From an uncultured Pseudomonadales bacterium (GTDB lineage: Bacteria; Pseudomonadota; Gammaproteobacteria; Pseudomonadales; Azotimanducaceae): a stretch of 64,000 bases of DNA. The stretch spans positions 1,054,001 to 1,118,000 of the forward strand of contig OY282455.1 of NCBI GenBank assembly GCA_958296195.1, read 5' to 3'. Below the pieces are notes generated by a model that was given only the letters and a program-made list of their open reading frames with translations, was not told where the DNA came from and ran no database searches. Shown here one piece after another: positions 17,346 to 26,088 of this stretch; the stretch's first letter is position 1, and every line of letters starts with the position of its first letter. The translations under genes and the position numbers were made by a program.

Positions 17346-18941
17346 TCACGCCGTGCGCTCCCGGGTCTTCCGGAACTCCAGCTCCGGCCAGCGCTCTTCG
17401 GTTAGCTGCAGGTTGGTTTGGGAGGGGGCAAGGTAGGCCAAGTGGCCGCCGCCGTCGATGGACAGATTGCCGGCATGCTTGTGGCGGAAGGCGTCCAACT
17501 GGACGCGATCCTTGCCGACCACCCATCTGGCGGTGCTGATGTTGCTCTGTTCATAGAGGCAGTCGGCCCGGTACTCCTCCCGCAGCCGGTGGGCGATCAG
17601 GTCGAATTGCAGAGTGCCCACGGCGCCCACCACCAAATCGTTGCGGGTGAGGGGCTTGAACAGCTGGGCGGCGCCTTCCTCAGCCAGTTGCTCCAGGCCC
17701 TTTTCCAGTTGCTTGTTCCTGAGGGGGTCCCGTGTGCGCACCCGGCGGAACAATTCCGGTGCAAAGTTGGGGACGCCCAAAAACTCCAGGGGCTCCCCCT
17801 CGCTGAACGAGTCGCCGATGCGGATGGCGCCGTGGTTGTGCAGGCCGATGATGTCGCCGGGCAGGGCCAAGGTCGCTTGGTTGCGCTCCCCAGCCATGAA
17901 GGTGAGGGCGTTGCTGACCTTCAGGGTCTTGCCGGTGCGCACCTGACGCAGCTTCATGCCCTGTTCATAGCGGCCGGAGCAGACGCGCAGGAAGGCGATG
18001 CGATCCCGATGCCGCGGGTCCATGTTGGCTTGGATTTTGAAAACGAAGCCGGAGAACTTCGCCTCTTCAGGACGCACCGAGCGGCTGGCCGCTTGGCGCG
18101 GCTGCGGGCCGGGAGCGTGGGCGACGAGGCCGTCCAACATTCGCTGGACGCCGAAGTTGCCGAGGGCGGTGCCGAAGTAGAGTGGGGTGAGGGCGCCTTG
18201 GCGGAAGTCGTCAAGATCGAATTCCCGGGCGGCGCCGCGCACCAGTTCCACCTCTTCGGCCAAGGCGTCATGGTCTTCGCCAAGCAGGTCCCGCGCCGCC
18301 GGACTGCCTAGGCCCTCAATGATCGGATACTGGTGCAGGTGGCTGCCGTGGCCGGGTTGGTAAACCTCCACGGCGTTTTCCGCCAAGTGGTGGAGGCCGT
18401 GGAAGTGGCGCCCGGCGCCCAAGGGCCAATTCATCGGGGCGCATTGGATTTGCAGGATGTTCTCGATTTCGTCCATGAGCTCCAGCGGGTCGCGAATGGC
18501 GCGGTCCAGCTTGTTGATGAAGGTGATGATGGGGGTGTCCCGCAGACGGCAGACCTCCATCAGCTTCACCGTGCGCGGCTCCACTCCCTTGGCCCCGTCG
18601 ATGACCATCAGGGCGGAATCCACGGCGGTGAGGGTGCGGTAGGTGTCTTCGGAGAAGTCCTCGTGACCGGGGGTGTCCAACAGGTTCAGCAGATGGTTCT
18701 TGTAGGGGAACTGCATCACGGAGGTGGTAACGGAGATGCCTCGCTCCTGCTCCATGGCCATCCAGTCCGAGGCGGCATGGCGGTCGGCCTTTCTAGCCTT
18801 CACCGTGCCGGCTAGCTGAATGGCGTTGCCAAGCAACAGCAGCCGTTCGGTCATCGTCGTCTTGCCGGCGTCCGGATGCGAGATGATGGCGAAGGTGCTG
18901 CGCTTGGCCGCTGTAGCGCAGGGCGTTGCCGGCGACTCCAT
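17346..18941 (-). CDS. prfC: Peptide chain release factor 3 (RF3)
   Basis: 531 residues. This GTPase recycles RF1/RF2 from the ribosome after termination. Motifs: G1 SHPDAGKTT, switch region '[14 protein letters not shown]', G3 DTPGHEDF, G4 NKLD. They are followed by the RF3-specific domains '[20 protein letters not shown]' and '[15 protein letters not shown]'. ATG 18941 gives the conserved start ([20 protein letters not shown]). Longer in-frame starts at 18974 and 19043 add unconserved sequence. Confidence 0.95.
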   Translation of the reverse strand: MESPATPCATAAKRSTFAIISHPDAGKTTMTERLLLLGNAIQLAGTVKARKADRHAASDWMAMEQERGISVTTSVMQFPYKNHLLNLLDTPGHEDFSEDTYRTLTAVDSALMVIDGAKGVEPRTVKLMEVCRLRDTPIITFINKLDRAIRDPLELMDEIENILQIQCAPMNWPLGAGRHFHGLHHLAENAVEVYQPGHGSHLHQYPIIEGLGSPAARDLLGEDHDALAEEVELVRGAAREFDLDDFRQGALTPLYFGTALGNFGVQRMLDGLVAHAPGPQPRQAASRSVRPEEAKFSGFVFKIQANMDPRHRDRIAFLRVCSGRYEQGMKLRQVRTGKTLKVSNALTFMAGERNQATLALPGDIIGLHNHGAIRIGDSFSEGEPLEFLGVPNFAPELFRRVRTRDPLRNKQLEKGLEQLAEEGAAQLFKPLTRNDLVVGAVGTLQFDLIAHRLREEYRADCLYEQSNISTARWVVGKDRVQLDAFRHKHAGNLSIDGGGHLAYLAPSQTNLQLTEERWPELEFRKTRERTA

Positions 18942-19076
18942 GACCGCAGAAGGAAGTGGGAAAGGCGTGACCATACCACGAAATGCCGCGGCGGCGACGC
19001 CAGCGGCAGGATCGACCCCCTCGGCCATTGAAATTGGTTGCAATGCAAGGCCCAGGGCCGCTCGGGCAGTGCAGTC

Positions 19077-19751
19077 TTAGCTCTGGCCTTGCAGTCGCCG
19101 CCACAATTCCCGCTTGGCGTCCGGATCATCGAGTTGCTCCAAGTCGGGAATGGTTATGTAGTCGATGGCGCCGGACGGGATTTTGTTGGCCATGGACGCC
19201 GTCACTAGGAGGCGTCGGACCGCGAAGTCCTGCATCTGCCTTTCCAGAAACGCGCCGAGAGCGGGGGCCGCGCTTCCGCCGACGCCGGGCAGCGGCCAAT
19301 CAAAGCGCAGATGCTTGAGGTCGGCGGTCCAGTCGCGACAGGCGCAGCGGGCGATGTCGCCGGCCAGCGCCGCCTGCTTGCGGCTGGTGAATGCGCCGGT
19401 GGCGAGCATCGTTCCCTTGGTGCAGGTGGCCAGCAACGTAAATGCCGCATCGGTTGGCGTTGCTGCGGCGGGAGACGATCGTTCCGGCCTTGCGCCGGCC
19501 TTCGCTGGCCGCCTAGCCGCATCCATTGGTGCGGAGGGCGGCCGTCGCCTTGGCTGACGCCCTTCCCGAGGCGCCCCCGCACTCCGCGCTTGAGCGGCCA
19601 CAGGCATCGAGGTGCCCGCTAGGTTGCCGGTGGGTGCCGGTTTTGGCGCAAGGCGGCGTTGCCGCCAGACCTCAATGCCCATGTCCTGCAGGATTTGCGT
19701 TCGGTGCGGGTCCAACGTCAGGGCCTTTTCGTGGCTGGATTCTGCTAGCAT
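19077..19751 (-). CDS. DNA polymerase III psi subunit (HolD)-like protein
   Basis: 224 residues. The N-terminus 'RTQILQDMGIEVWRQR' has the psi-subunit pattern (short helix, then MGI..W..R). The end 'KIPSGAIDYITIPDLEQL' then DDPDAKRELWRRLQ matches the HolD C-terminus. Between them is a long Ala/Pro/Arg-rich stretch (about residues 40-110) not typical of the 137-residue E. coli protein. E. coli has holD just upstream of prfC (holD-rimI-yjjG-prfC), and here it precedes prfC by 135 bp, which supports the call. ATG 19751 was chosen. Confidence 0.6.
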   Translation of the reverse strand: MLAESSHEKALTLDPHRTQILQDMGIEVWRQRRLAPKPAPTGNLAGTSMPVAAQARSAGAPREGRQPRRRPPSAPMDAARRPAKAGARPERSSPAAATPTDAAFTLLATCTKGTMLATGAFTSRKQAALAGDIARCACRDWTADLKHLRFDWPLPGVGGSAAPALGAFLERQMQDFAVRRLLVTASMANKIPSGAIDYITIPDLEQLDDPDAKRELWRRLQGQS

Positions 19752-19782
19752 TCCACACCCTCTCCGCCGACGCCACCGCAAC

Positions 19783-20853
19783 ATGCAGTATCTGACCGAC
19801 GACACGCGCATCGCCGGGATGCAGGAAGTGACGGCGCCGGCTGAACTCATCAGCCAGATACCGGTTTCCCCGCCGGCGTCTGAATTGGTGTTCAGCAGCA
19901 GACGGCGGATCAGCGACATCGTGCATGGGCGAGACAAGCGGCTGCTGGTGGTCATCGGCCCCTGCTCCATTCACGACCCCAAGGCCGGCATGGAGTACGC
20001 CGCGCGCCTGCGTGAGCAAGCGCAGAAGTACGAGAACCAACTGCACGTCATCATGCGGGTCTATTTCGAGAAGCCGCGCACCAAGATCGGCTGGAAGGGG
20101 CTCATCAACGATCCCCGCATGGACAACTCCTACCGCATCAACGAAGGGTTGCTGCTGGCCCGCACGCTGCTGCGGGACATTGTTGAGCTGGGCATTGGCG
20201 GCGGCACCGAGTACCTGGACCCCATCTCCCCTCAGTACTTCGGGGACTTCGTCAGTTGGGGCGCCATCGGCGCCCGCACCACGGAAAGCCAGATTCACCG
20301 GCAGTTGGCCTCCGGGCTCTCCTGTCCCATTGGCTTCAAGAACAGCACGGACGGCTCCATTCAGGTGGCGGTCGATGCCATCGGTTCCGCGCAGCATTCG
20401 CACATCTTCCTGTCGGTGACCAAGCAGGGCCGTTCGGCCATCTTTCAGACCTCCGGCAACGAGGACTGCCACGTCATTCTGCGTGGCGGCGGCGGCAAGA
20501 CCAACTACGACAGTCCCGCCGTGCATTGCGCCGGCCGCCTGCTGGAGGAGGCGGGTGTTTGCCCCAGAGTCATGATCGACATGAGCCACGCCAACAGTCA
20601 AAAGGACCATCGCCGCCAACTCCTAGTTTGCGAAGACCTGTGCCGGCAACTGGCGGACAACGAGCCGCGCATTCTCGGCGTGATGATCGAGAGCCACCTA
20701 GTCGAAGGCAAGCAGCCCATCGCCGCGCCGGAAGCCATGACTTACGGCCAGAGCGTTACCGACGCCTGCCTAGGCTGGGAGGATTCCGTCGAGTGCCTCG
20801 CCCAATTGGCTGAAGCCAACGCAGCGCGGATGGCGCAACCGGCACCCTCTTAG
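19783..20853 (+). CDS. 3-deoxy-7-phosphoheptulonate synthase, AroF/G/H class
   Basis: 356 residues. First step of the shikimate pathway: PEP + erythrose 4-phosphate to DAHP. Class I AroG-type motifs are 'VVIGPCSIHDPKAGMEYA', 'RVYFEKPRTKIGWKGLI', 'TEYLDPISPQYF', 'GFKNSTDG' and 'MIDMSHANSQKDH'. The metal-binding Cys (GPCSIHD) and His (MSHANS) are present. Which aromatic amino acid inhibits it cannot be told from sequence alone. ATG 19783 gives the native start, 31 bp from the divergent holD-like gene. Confidence 0.93.
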   Translation: MQYLTDDTRIAGMQEVTAPAELISQIPVSPPASELVFSSRRRISDIVHGRDKRLLVVIGPCSIHDPKAGMEYAARLREQAQKYENQLHVIMRVYFEKPRTKIGWKGLINDPRMDNSYRINEGLLLARTLLRDIVELGIGGGTEYLDPISPQYFGDFVSWGAIGARTTESQIHRQLASGLSCPIGFKNSTDGSIQVAVDAIGSAQHSHIFLSVTKQGRSAIFQTSGNEDCHVILRGGGGKTNYDSPAVHCAGRLLEEAGVCPRVMIDMSHANSQKDHRRQLLVCEDLCRQLADNEPRILGVMIESHLVEGKQPIAAPEAMTYGQSVTDACLGWEDSVECLAQLAEANAARMAQPAPS

Positions 20854-21758
20854 GCAGCGGGCTCCGCAGGCGGAGGATAAACGCCGGTTAGCTCGACCCG
20901 CACGTCGTAGCGATCGATGATGGCCTGGATCGCCGCCTCCGTGCGCTCCCGCGCCAAACGCCGCCGAGCGTCCTTCCTCGCCTGCTCCGCCACTTCGACG
21001 AATTCCGGCCGGCGGCCGGGGTTGTTGCTGGTGACCAAGGCCACATGGAAGCCGTGCTTGGACTCGAACGGCCCGCGCCAGCGCCGAACGTCCGCAGGCT
21101 CGGCGAACAGCTGTTTGGCCATCGCTTCCCCGAAATGACTGGCGACGAACTCAGGGGTCCGCTCCACATAGTTGACGTGGTACAGGAAGCGGTCGCCGTG
21201 GCGGGTGGCCGCCGCCAAGGGCGCCGCCAACTGGTTCAGTTCATCCCGTTTCTCCACCGCCAAAGCGCGGGCGGCCTCAGCGCCCCGTCGTTGCCGGTCA
21301 AAGTAAACGTGGGTGAAGGTGATCGCCGGTTCGATGGTGTAGTCATCGAGGTTCTGCTCGTAGTGGCGCTCGGCGTCGCCGTCCCGAAGTTCGACGATGG
21401 CGGAGCTCCCTTCGGCGATGAACTCCATCTTCTGCACGAGGCGGCGGCGAATGACATAGTCGTTCGCGTCTAGATTCAGGGCTTTGGCTTCTCGGTGCAG
21501 AGCCTCCTCTCGAATCAGATCGTCGATGACGTCCTCAAGCCCCTCGGGCGACAGGCGCTCAAGGATCTGCGCGACCGCCGCCGCGTCATAGCTGCGGGAG
21601 CGGTATTGAACGAACTCACGCAGGGCTTGATCGTCAATGCGGATGCGGCGCATCTCCGTGGTCGCGCCATCGGCGCCAATCCATTGAGACAGCAGAAAAA
21701 TAGCCGCTCCCAAGGCCGCGAAGTGCAGCAGCGGTTGTTTGATCCAACAAGTCTTCAT
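20850..21758 (-). CDS. Membrane-anchored parvulin-type peptidyl-prolyl isomerase
   Basis: 302 residues. One N-terminal transmembrane segment (about 8-27) is followed by a periplasmic chain with a SurA-N-like helical part. A parvulin/PpiC-like domain follows ('FTHVYFDRQRRG', 'FGEAMAKQLFAE', 'WRGPFESKHGFHVALVTS'). It is probably a periplasmic folding helper like PpiD/SurA, although part of the parvulin active site looks weak. It ends tail to tail with the DAHP synthase, with a 4-bp overlap of stops. Confidence 0.8.
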   Translation of the reverse strand: MKTCWIKQPLLHFAALGAAIFLLSQWIGADGATTEMRRIRIDDQALREFVQYRSRSYDAAAVAQILERLSPEGLEDVIDDLIREEALHREAKALNLDANDYVIRRRLVQKMEFIAEGSSAIVELRDGDAERHYEQNLDDYTIEPAITFTHVYFDRQRRGAEAARALAVEKRDELNQLAAPLAAATRHGDRFLYHVNYVERTPEFVASHFGEAMAKQLFAEPADVRRWRGPFESKHGFHVALVTSNNPGRRPEFVEVAEQARKDARRRLARERTEAAIQAIIDRYDVRVELTGVYPPPAEPAA

Positions 21759-21932
21759 TCTTCAATCCGGCGCCGCCCAACCCGTAGCCTGTGTCCTAGG
21801 AAAGGCATCTCCGGGCCGGTGGCTTTCCCAAGGTCAAGGGCGCATGCAGAGGGGGCACTACATACATGACAATATTTTGGCTGGCGCCGTTCCGCGAATT
21901 GGTGCCAGCTGGTGCTCGCACCCCTAGCTGCG

Positions 21933-22595
21933 TCACAGCAGGCGCACTCCGATGGCGGCGTTGAGCAGAAGCCCCGCCCAAATCGCCCAAACATAGGGAC
22001 GGCAGCGGGCTAGGGACTGCTCCAAAATGTCGTTGTGCTGCTCGCTTGGCCCTTCGGCCACCAAGGCGGCGAAGGCCGGCGCAAAGGGCTTGAGGTGATG
22101 GCGGATCATCACCCCGCAGGCCATCAGCGCTGCAAACACCAGCGTCTTCCAAGCAACCCGGTCCGCCACTAGGTAATCGGCGCCGGCCAAGCCGAAGCCC
22201 GCCGCCAACGCCAGCAGCACGATCGCCACTAGGCGGAAGCGGAAGTCCACCGCCGCCAGCTCGGCCACGAATGCTCTGCCCTGCCAGTGATGCAGAATCA
22301 GCACATTGGCGAACCAGAGCAGGCACACTCCCCAAACCGTCCAAGTCAGCCAATCCGGCACCGCCAACATGCCCAAGGACACCGCCATCTGATAGCCCAG
22401 CACCAACGCGGCCGGCATGGCCAACTTAGGCCCTTGGTCGCAAGCCAGCATGATCTTCAGGGCCACCTGCCGCGCCTCCACGCCAAGCTCCCGCCGCACC
22501 ACCTGCCGGCTGGCGAAGAAAGTTCCCAAGTCGCCCCCCAGCCAATAAACGAAGGCAAGGATGTGGGCGTATTGCAGCCAGAGGTAATGCTCCAT
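21933..22595 (-). CDS. Conserved integral membrane protein
   Basis: 220 residues with about six to seven hydrophobic helices. Conserved-looking features are 'YAHILAFVYWLGGDLGTFF' and a His-containing loop 'ILHHWQGRAF'. This resembles the CopD/DUF2269-type membrane family, but the assignment is tentative. No partner gene is adjacent: gaps of 174 and 177 bp separate it from its neighbours. Confidence 0.7.
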   Translation of the reverse strand: MEHYLWLQYAHILAFVYWLGGDLGTFFASRQVVRRELGVEARQVALKIMLACDQGPKLAMPAALVLGYQMAVSLGMLAVPDWLTWTVWGVCLLWFANVLILHHWQGRAFVAELAAVDFRFRLVAIVLLALAAGFGLAGADYLVADRVAWKTLVFAALMACGVMIRHHLKPFAPAFAALVAEGPSEQHNDILEQSLARCRPYVWAIWAGLLLNAAIGVRLL

Positions 22596-22772
22596 GAGGG
22601 TCCTCTATCGCTTGGAGCCGACGATACAGACCGGCGATGGGTTCGACAACGGCATACGCAAGGCGTCAAAGCCGGGCCGGCTGACGTCCGACTTCACTAA
22701 GGAGGACGGTTCCAATCCCACCTAGCCTCGACCAACATTTTGCGCAGTTTGGCCGTTGTCGGATTTTGGGCC

Positions 22773-23414
22773 TTAACGAGCCTGCATGAATGCCCGCAAG
22801 CCTTCCTCCATCTCCGTCAATACCTTGGCGGCGGGTTCTTGAGACTGCGCCCAGCGCCACCAGTTCGCCAGCCGGGGCGCATCGGCCAGGGCGTCGCCAC
22901 CGCCGAGCCTCTGCGGCAAGTAGGTGGCGTAGAACATGAAAGGCGTCAGGGCGCAGTCGGCTAGGTCTAGACGAGTATGGTCCTCGCGCCCGAAGCGCTC
23001 GATGAGTTCATCCAACAACCGTAGTTGCGCATTGAGCGCGACGACGCTCTCAGCCGCATCCTGCCCAGTTTGGGACGGCGCCATCAACAAGCGGAACAGG
23101 GGCAGCAGCACCGGCTGGACGTAAACGTCGGGAAAGCGGAGGAAGACGTTCATCACCGCTCGGCCCTCCGGGTCTCGGGGCCGGCAGGCCGGTTGGGGAT
23201 GGACGTCCTCCAAGTAGTCCATGACGACGATGGACTCTGGAAGCAATTGGCTGCCAGTGTCCAGCACCGGCACCTTGCCGAGCACGTTGAAGCGCTTGAA
23301 CTGCGGCGTTCGCAGGCCCTCCGGCGCCACATACTCCAGCTCGACGCCCTTGGCGTAGGCCAGCATGCGCACCCGCGCCGCATAAGGCGAGTGGGCCAGA
23401 TTGATCAACTTCAT
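22773..23414 (-). CDS. Glutathione S-transferase family protein
   Basis: 213 residues. The N-terminal thioredoxin-fold domain has 'SPYAARVRMLAYAKGVELEY', the cis-Pro motif 'GKVPVLD' and 'LLPESIVVMDYLED'; the rest is the all-helical GST C-terminal domain. It could be a transferase, isomerase or reductase. It starts 12 bp after the MFS gene, so it is the last gene of a three-gene operon with that transporter and a membrane protein. Confidence 0.88.
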   Translation of the reverse strand: MKLINLAHSPYAARVRMLAYAKGVELEYVAPEGLRTPQFKRFNVLGKVPVLDTGSQLLPESIVVMDYLEDVHPQPACRPRDPEGRAVMNVFLRFPDVYVQPVLLPLFRLLMAPSQTGQDAAESVVALNAQLRLLDELIERFGREDHTRLDLADCALTPFMFYATYLPQRLGGGDALADAPRLANWWRWAQSQEPAAKVLTEMEEGLRAFMQAR

Positions 23415-23426
23415 TGCGTTTCCTCC

Positions 23427-24779
23427 TTAGTCGCCCGCAGCGGGGCTTTGCGCTCTAGTTTGGGCTGCCTCACCCGCTTCATCCACTGGGTACACCTTGC
23501 CGCCGACCAGCAACCCCCAAACCAGCACCACCAAAGCGAACAATCCGAACGTGATGAAGGGCGCAGCCTCTCGCCAAGCGTCAAAGAGGATGCCGCCGAC
23601 CTTGCTGGCCACCAAAATTCCCACCGCCCCACAGAGATTGAACACCCCGATCACGGCGCCGCGCATCCGTTGCGGGGTCTGCTGCGCAATCAGCACCGAA
23701 CTGGTGACGATGCAGCCCACTTCCGACATGCCAATCAGCACTCCACATAGAATCATGCCGGCGCCAAAGGGGTTCTCCACAAACCAAGTGCCGCCGTAGC
23801 CCAAAAAGGCCAGCAGCAGCGTGAGGTTCAGGGCGCTCACCCGGTTGATGCGGTCCGTCAGAAACCCGAACAGCGGGGCGCTGATCAAGGCGGCGGTTTG
23901 GGTGATGGCGATGATCATGCCGGCTCTGGCCATCGCGTCCGCTCGGTTCATGCCCAGTTCCGTGGTGCCGTAGTTGGCCAGCCAGAGGGTGAAGAAGGTG
24001 CCGACGATGGCGAGGTTGCCGCGGGCCACGAAGGAGGCGCCGTAAGCAAGGGCGACGCCTCGGTCCCGGGCTGCGAGCAAACCTTCCCGGGCTTGCTGCA
24101 GCAGGCTGTGGCGCTGCTCTTGGTGCTGCACTTCCCGCTTGTTCAGGCCGAGCCACATGATCGCCGCGGTGGCGAAGGTCAGACCGGCGATGATCCAATA
24201 GACGGAGTAACCGGCCTCCACCGGCCTCTGCCCGGCCTCCTGAAACATCTTCGGCAGGCGCAGCAGAAGCATCACGGTGATTAGAGCACCGATGCCGTTG
24301 CAGAAGCCCACCAAGCCCGTGGCCTTGCCCCGGCTTTGGTCGCTTATGTAGTCGGCAATCAAAGTCACCAACATCACGCTGAAGGCCGCCGCCCCGACGG
24401 AGAAGGCCAACCGCGCCGCCAACAGCGCCTCGTAGCTTTGGGCGCGAGGCAGGAACAGCAGGCCGACGGCCATGATGAGGTAGCCTAACGCCATGATCGG
24501 ACGCCGCCCCACCCGATCGGACAGGGTGCCCCAGAAGCCGACCATGACGATGATGACCAACTCGCTCCAAAAGGAGAGGTTGCCGCTGACCTCGCCCTGC
24601 TGGTTTTCCGGGATGCCGAGAAACTCCGTCAGCAGATAGGGCTGCATCTGCGGCACAAAGGTTTGCAGCAGAATCCCCACCAAGCAGGCCCAATAGAAGG
24701 TGACCATGTTGAAGCCGCTGGTGGACCCGGCGAGGTCCAGCCCCAGAAAGCGGTTGCCGGCGGCGGATGCGTCAGTCAT
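23427..24779 (-). CDS. Major facilitator superfamily transporter
   Basis: 450 residues with twelve predicted helices. The MFS loop 2-3 motif is 'GFWGTLSDRVGRRPIMALG', repeated in the second half as 'PLFGFLTDRINRVSALNL'. Likely a proton-coupled importer or exporter of a small organic compound. It is coupled to the neighbouring genes: an 8-bp overlap with the upstream membrane gene and 12 bp to the GST gene. Confidence 0.9.
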   Translation of the reverse strand: MTDASAAGNRFLGLDLAGSTSGFNMVTFYWACLVGILLQTFVPQMQPYLLTEFLGIPENQQGEVSGNLSFWSELVIIVMVGFWGTLSDRVGRRPIMALGYLIMAVGLLFLPRAQSYEALLAARLAFSVGAAAFSVMLVTLIADYISDQSRGKATGLVGFCNGIGALITVMLLLRLPKMFQEAGQRPVEAGYSVYWIIAGLTFATAAIMWLGLNKREVQHQEQRHSLLQQAREGLLAARDRGVALAYGASFVARGNLAIVGTFFTLWLANYGTTELGMNRADAMARAGMIIAITQTAALISAPLFGFLTDRINRVSALNLTLLLAFLGYGGTWFVENPFGAGMILCGVLIGMSEVGCIVTSSVLIAQQTPQRMRGAVIGVFNLCGAVGILVASKVGGILFDAWREAAPFITFGLFALVVLVWGLLVGGKVYPVDEAGEAAQTRAQSPAAGD

Positions 24780-25488
24780 GGGTCTTGGGTCCTAAACTTG
24801 GGTGGATTCCGCTATGGCAACTGTCGAGGGATGGCGCAACGGGCCTAAGCCGCCATACGCCGAAGGCGAAGCAGCCTTGGGCCAAGAGGTTGATGCTTTC
24901 CTCCAGCCATTGCAACGCCGCCGTTTGCTCCGGGATGCGCGCCAAGGCGCTCAGGCCCAGCGTCAGCAGGATGCTGAGCAGAAAGAACGCTCCGGCGAAG
25001 CCTTGTCCCCAACCCCAACTTAGGCGAACAAGCATCAGCGCCAAGGCTATGTTGGCCAACGCTCCCGCAGTCAGCAGCAGGAAAAACCAAGCCCTGCCTT
25101 CGGCGAAGACCGCCACCAAGCCCGCCGCCACAAGCAGCGGCATTGCGAGCAGCAGGCTGTTGCGGCCGGGATGTGTCGCGCCGGCCGCGTTGCGCCAGCG
25201 CTTGGAGGCTGCCGCGGCATGGCAGGCCAGCAGAAGCATCCCCGGCGCGATGCAGATGAACAGCAAGGCGTCAAGCCAGGCGATGTCCTGCCCGGTCAGC
25301 ACCCAAATCAGCTTCCAGGTCGCCTTGCAGAGTCCCCCGGCAACGACCAAGCCGGCCCCGAAAAACAACAGCCCCAAGGAAGCCGGCAGCGCCCGGCTGA
25401 GCAGTTGCGCCAACAAGCCCAAGCCCACTGCCGACATGGCCACCGGCAGGTAGTCGAACAGGGCCAACCCCAAGCTGTAGTCCTGCAA
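24772..25488 (-). CDS. Hypothetical polytopic membrane protein
   Basis: 238 residues with about seven hydrophobic segments and no recognised family. The hydrophilic C-terminal tail (about 215-238) overlaps the start of the MFS gene by 8 bp, so it is the first gene of the membrane protein-MFS-GST operon. It has the alternating Leu/Ala-rich helices of small sensory or transport membrane proteins, but no conserved charged pair that would suggest a function. Confidence 0.65.
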   Translation of the reverse strand: MQDYSLGLALFDYLPVAMSAVGLGLLAQLLSRALPASLGLLFFGAGLVVAGGLCKATWKLIWVLTGQDIAWLDALLFICIAPGMLLLACHAAAASKRWRNAAGATHPGRNSLLLAMPLLVAAGLVAVFAEGRAWFFLLLTAGALANIALALMLVRLSWGWGQGFAGAFFLLSILLTLGLSALARIPEQTAALQWLEESINLLAQGCFAFGVWRLRPVAPSLDSCHSGIHPSLGPKTHD

Positions 25489-26088
25489 CGGCGCTCTCCG
25501 TTCCGGCCAAAGGTTCAGGCTGAGGGACGAAGCGGACCGCCAACGGATCGGTCAGCCATCCTTGTCCACCTTGCGCAGGCCTTGACCGGCGCTGCTATCT
25601 GAATGGTTTCGCCAAGCGTGAAGGTGTCGCCCGTCTCCGGAGCTTTGCTGCGGGAGTCGCTTCCCACCACCGACAGGGTTTTCGCCTCGGCGAAAGATGT
25701 GCGGAAAAACCGCGGAGCGTCGGCTAGGGGCGCACCGCAGGGACACATGAAGCATGATTGGAGTCCGCCAGAGTGACTGAGGCCAAAGCGTTAATTGACT
25801 TAAAGATATGCTTATACTACTTTTACGAGAACTTCCAAACTTTTCGCATTGTGTGTGGCGGTCTTCTTGGTCGCTGGGAACTTAACCAACGATGGATGTT
25901 CGGGTTTCCTATGCCTTGTTTGCGAGTTGCCGAGCTAGGAGCATGGCTCGCGCCGCAGCTAGTCGCTGTTTTTGGCGGCGCATCTTGGAAATGAGGAAAG
26001 CCGGTTTGCAGCCGGTGCGGCAGTCAGGGCGCTTGGGGATCAGTTTGGGCGGCTTGACCGCAAGCCGGGCAACGGAGGTTGGCGGCTG
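25489..26088. other. 600-bp intergenic stretch without a supported gene
   Basis: The part near 25780-25880 is clearly richer in A/T than its surroundings. Only short frames without recognisable motifs were seen. The stretch separates the divergent membrane-protein operon from the nitrilase-like gene and should hold the promoters of both. Confidence 0.5.
25795..25823 (+). promoter_or_regulatory. Possible sigma-70 promoter
   Basis: TTGACT at 25795-25800, a 17-nt spacer, then TACTTT at 25818-25823, inside the AT-rich patch. TATACT with a shorter spacer also occurs. It would give a leader of about 260 nt before the nitrilase-like gene. Based on pattern only. Confidence 0.3.

Noticed and set aside
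25515-25748. Minus-strand frame of 77 residues with 'GETIQIAAP', resembling an HU/IHF tail
   Set aside because: The match is a few residues only, no N-terminal HU part exists, and codon pattern and context do not support it.
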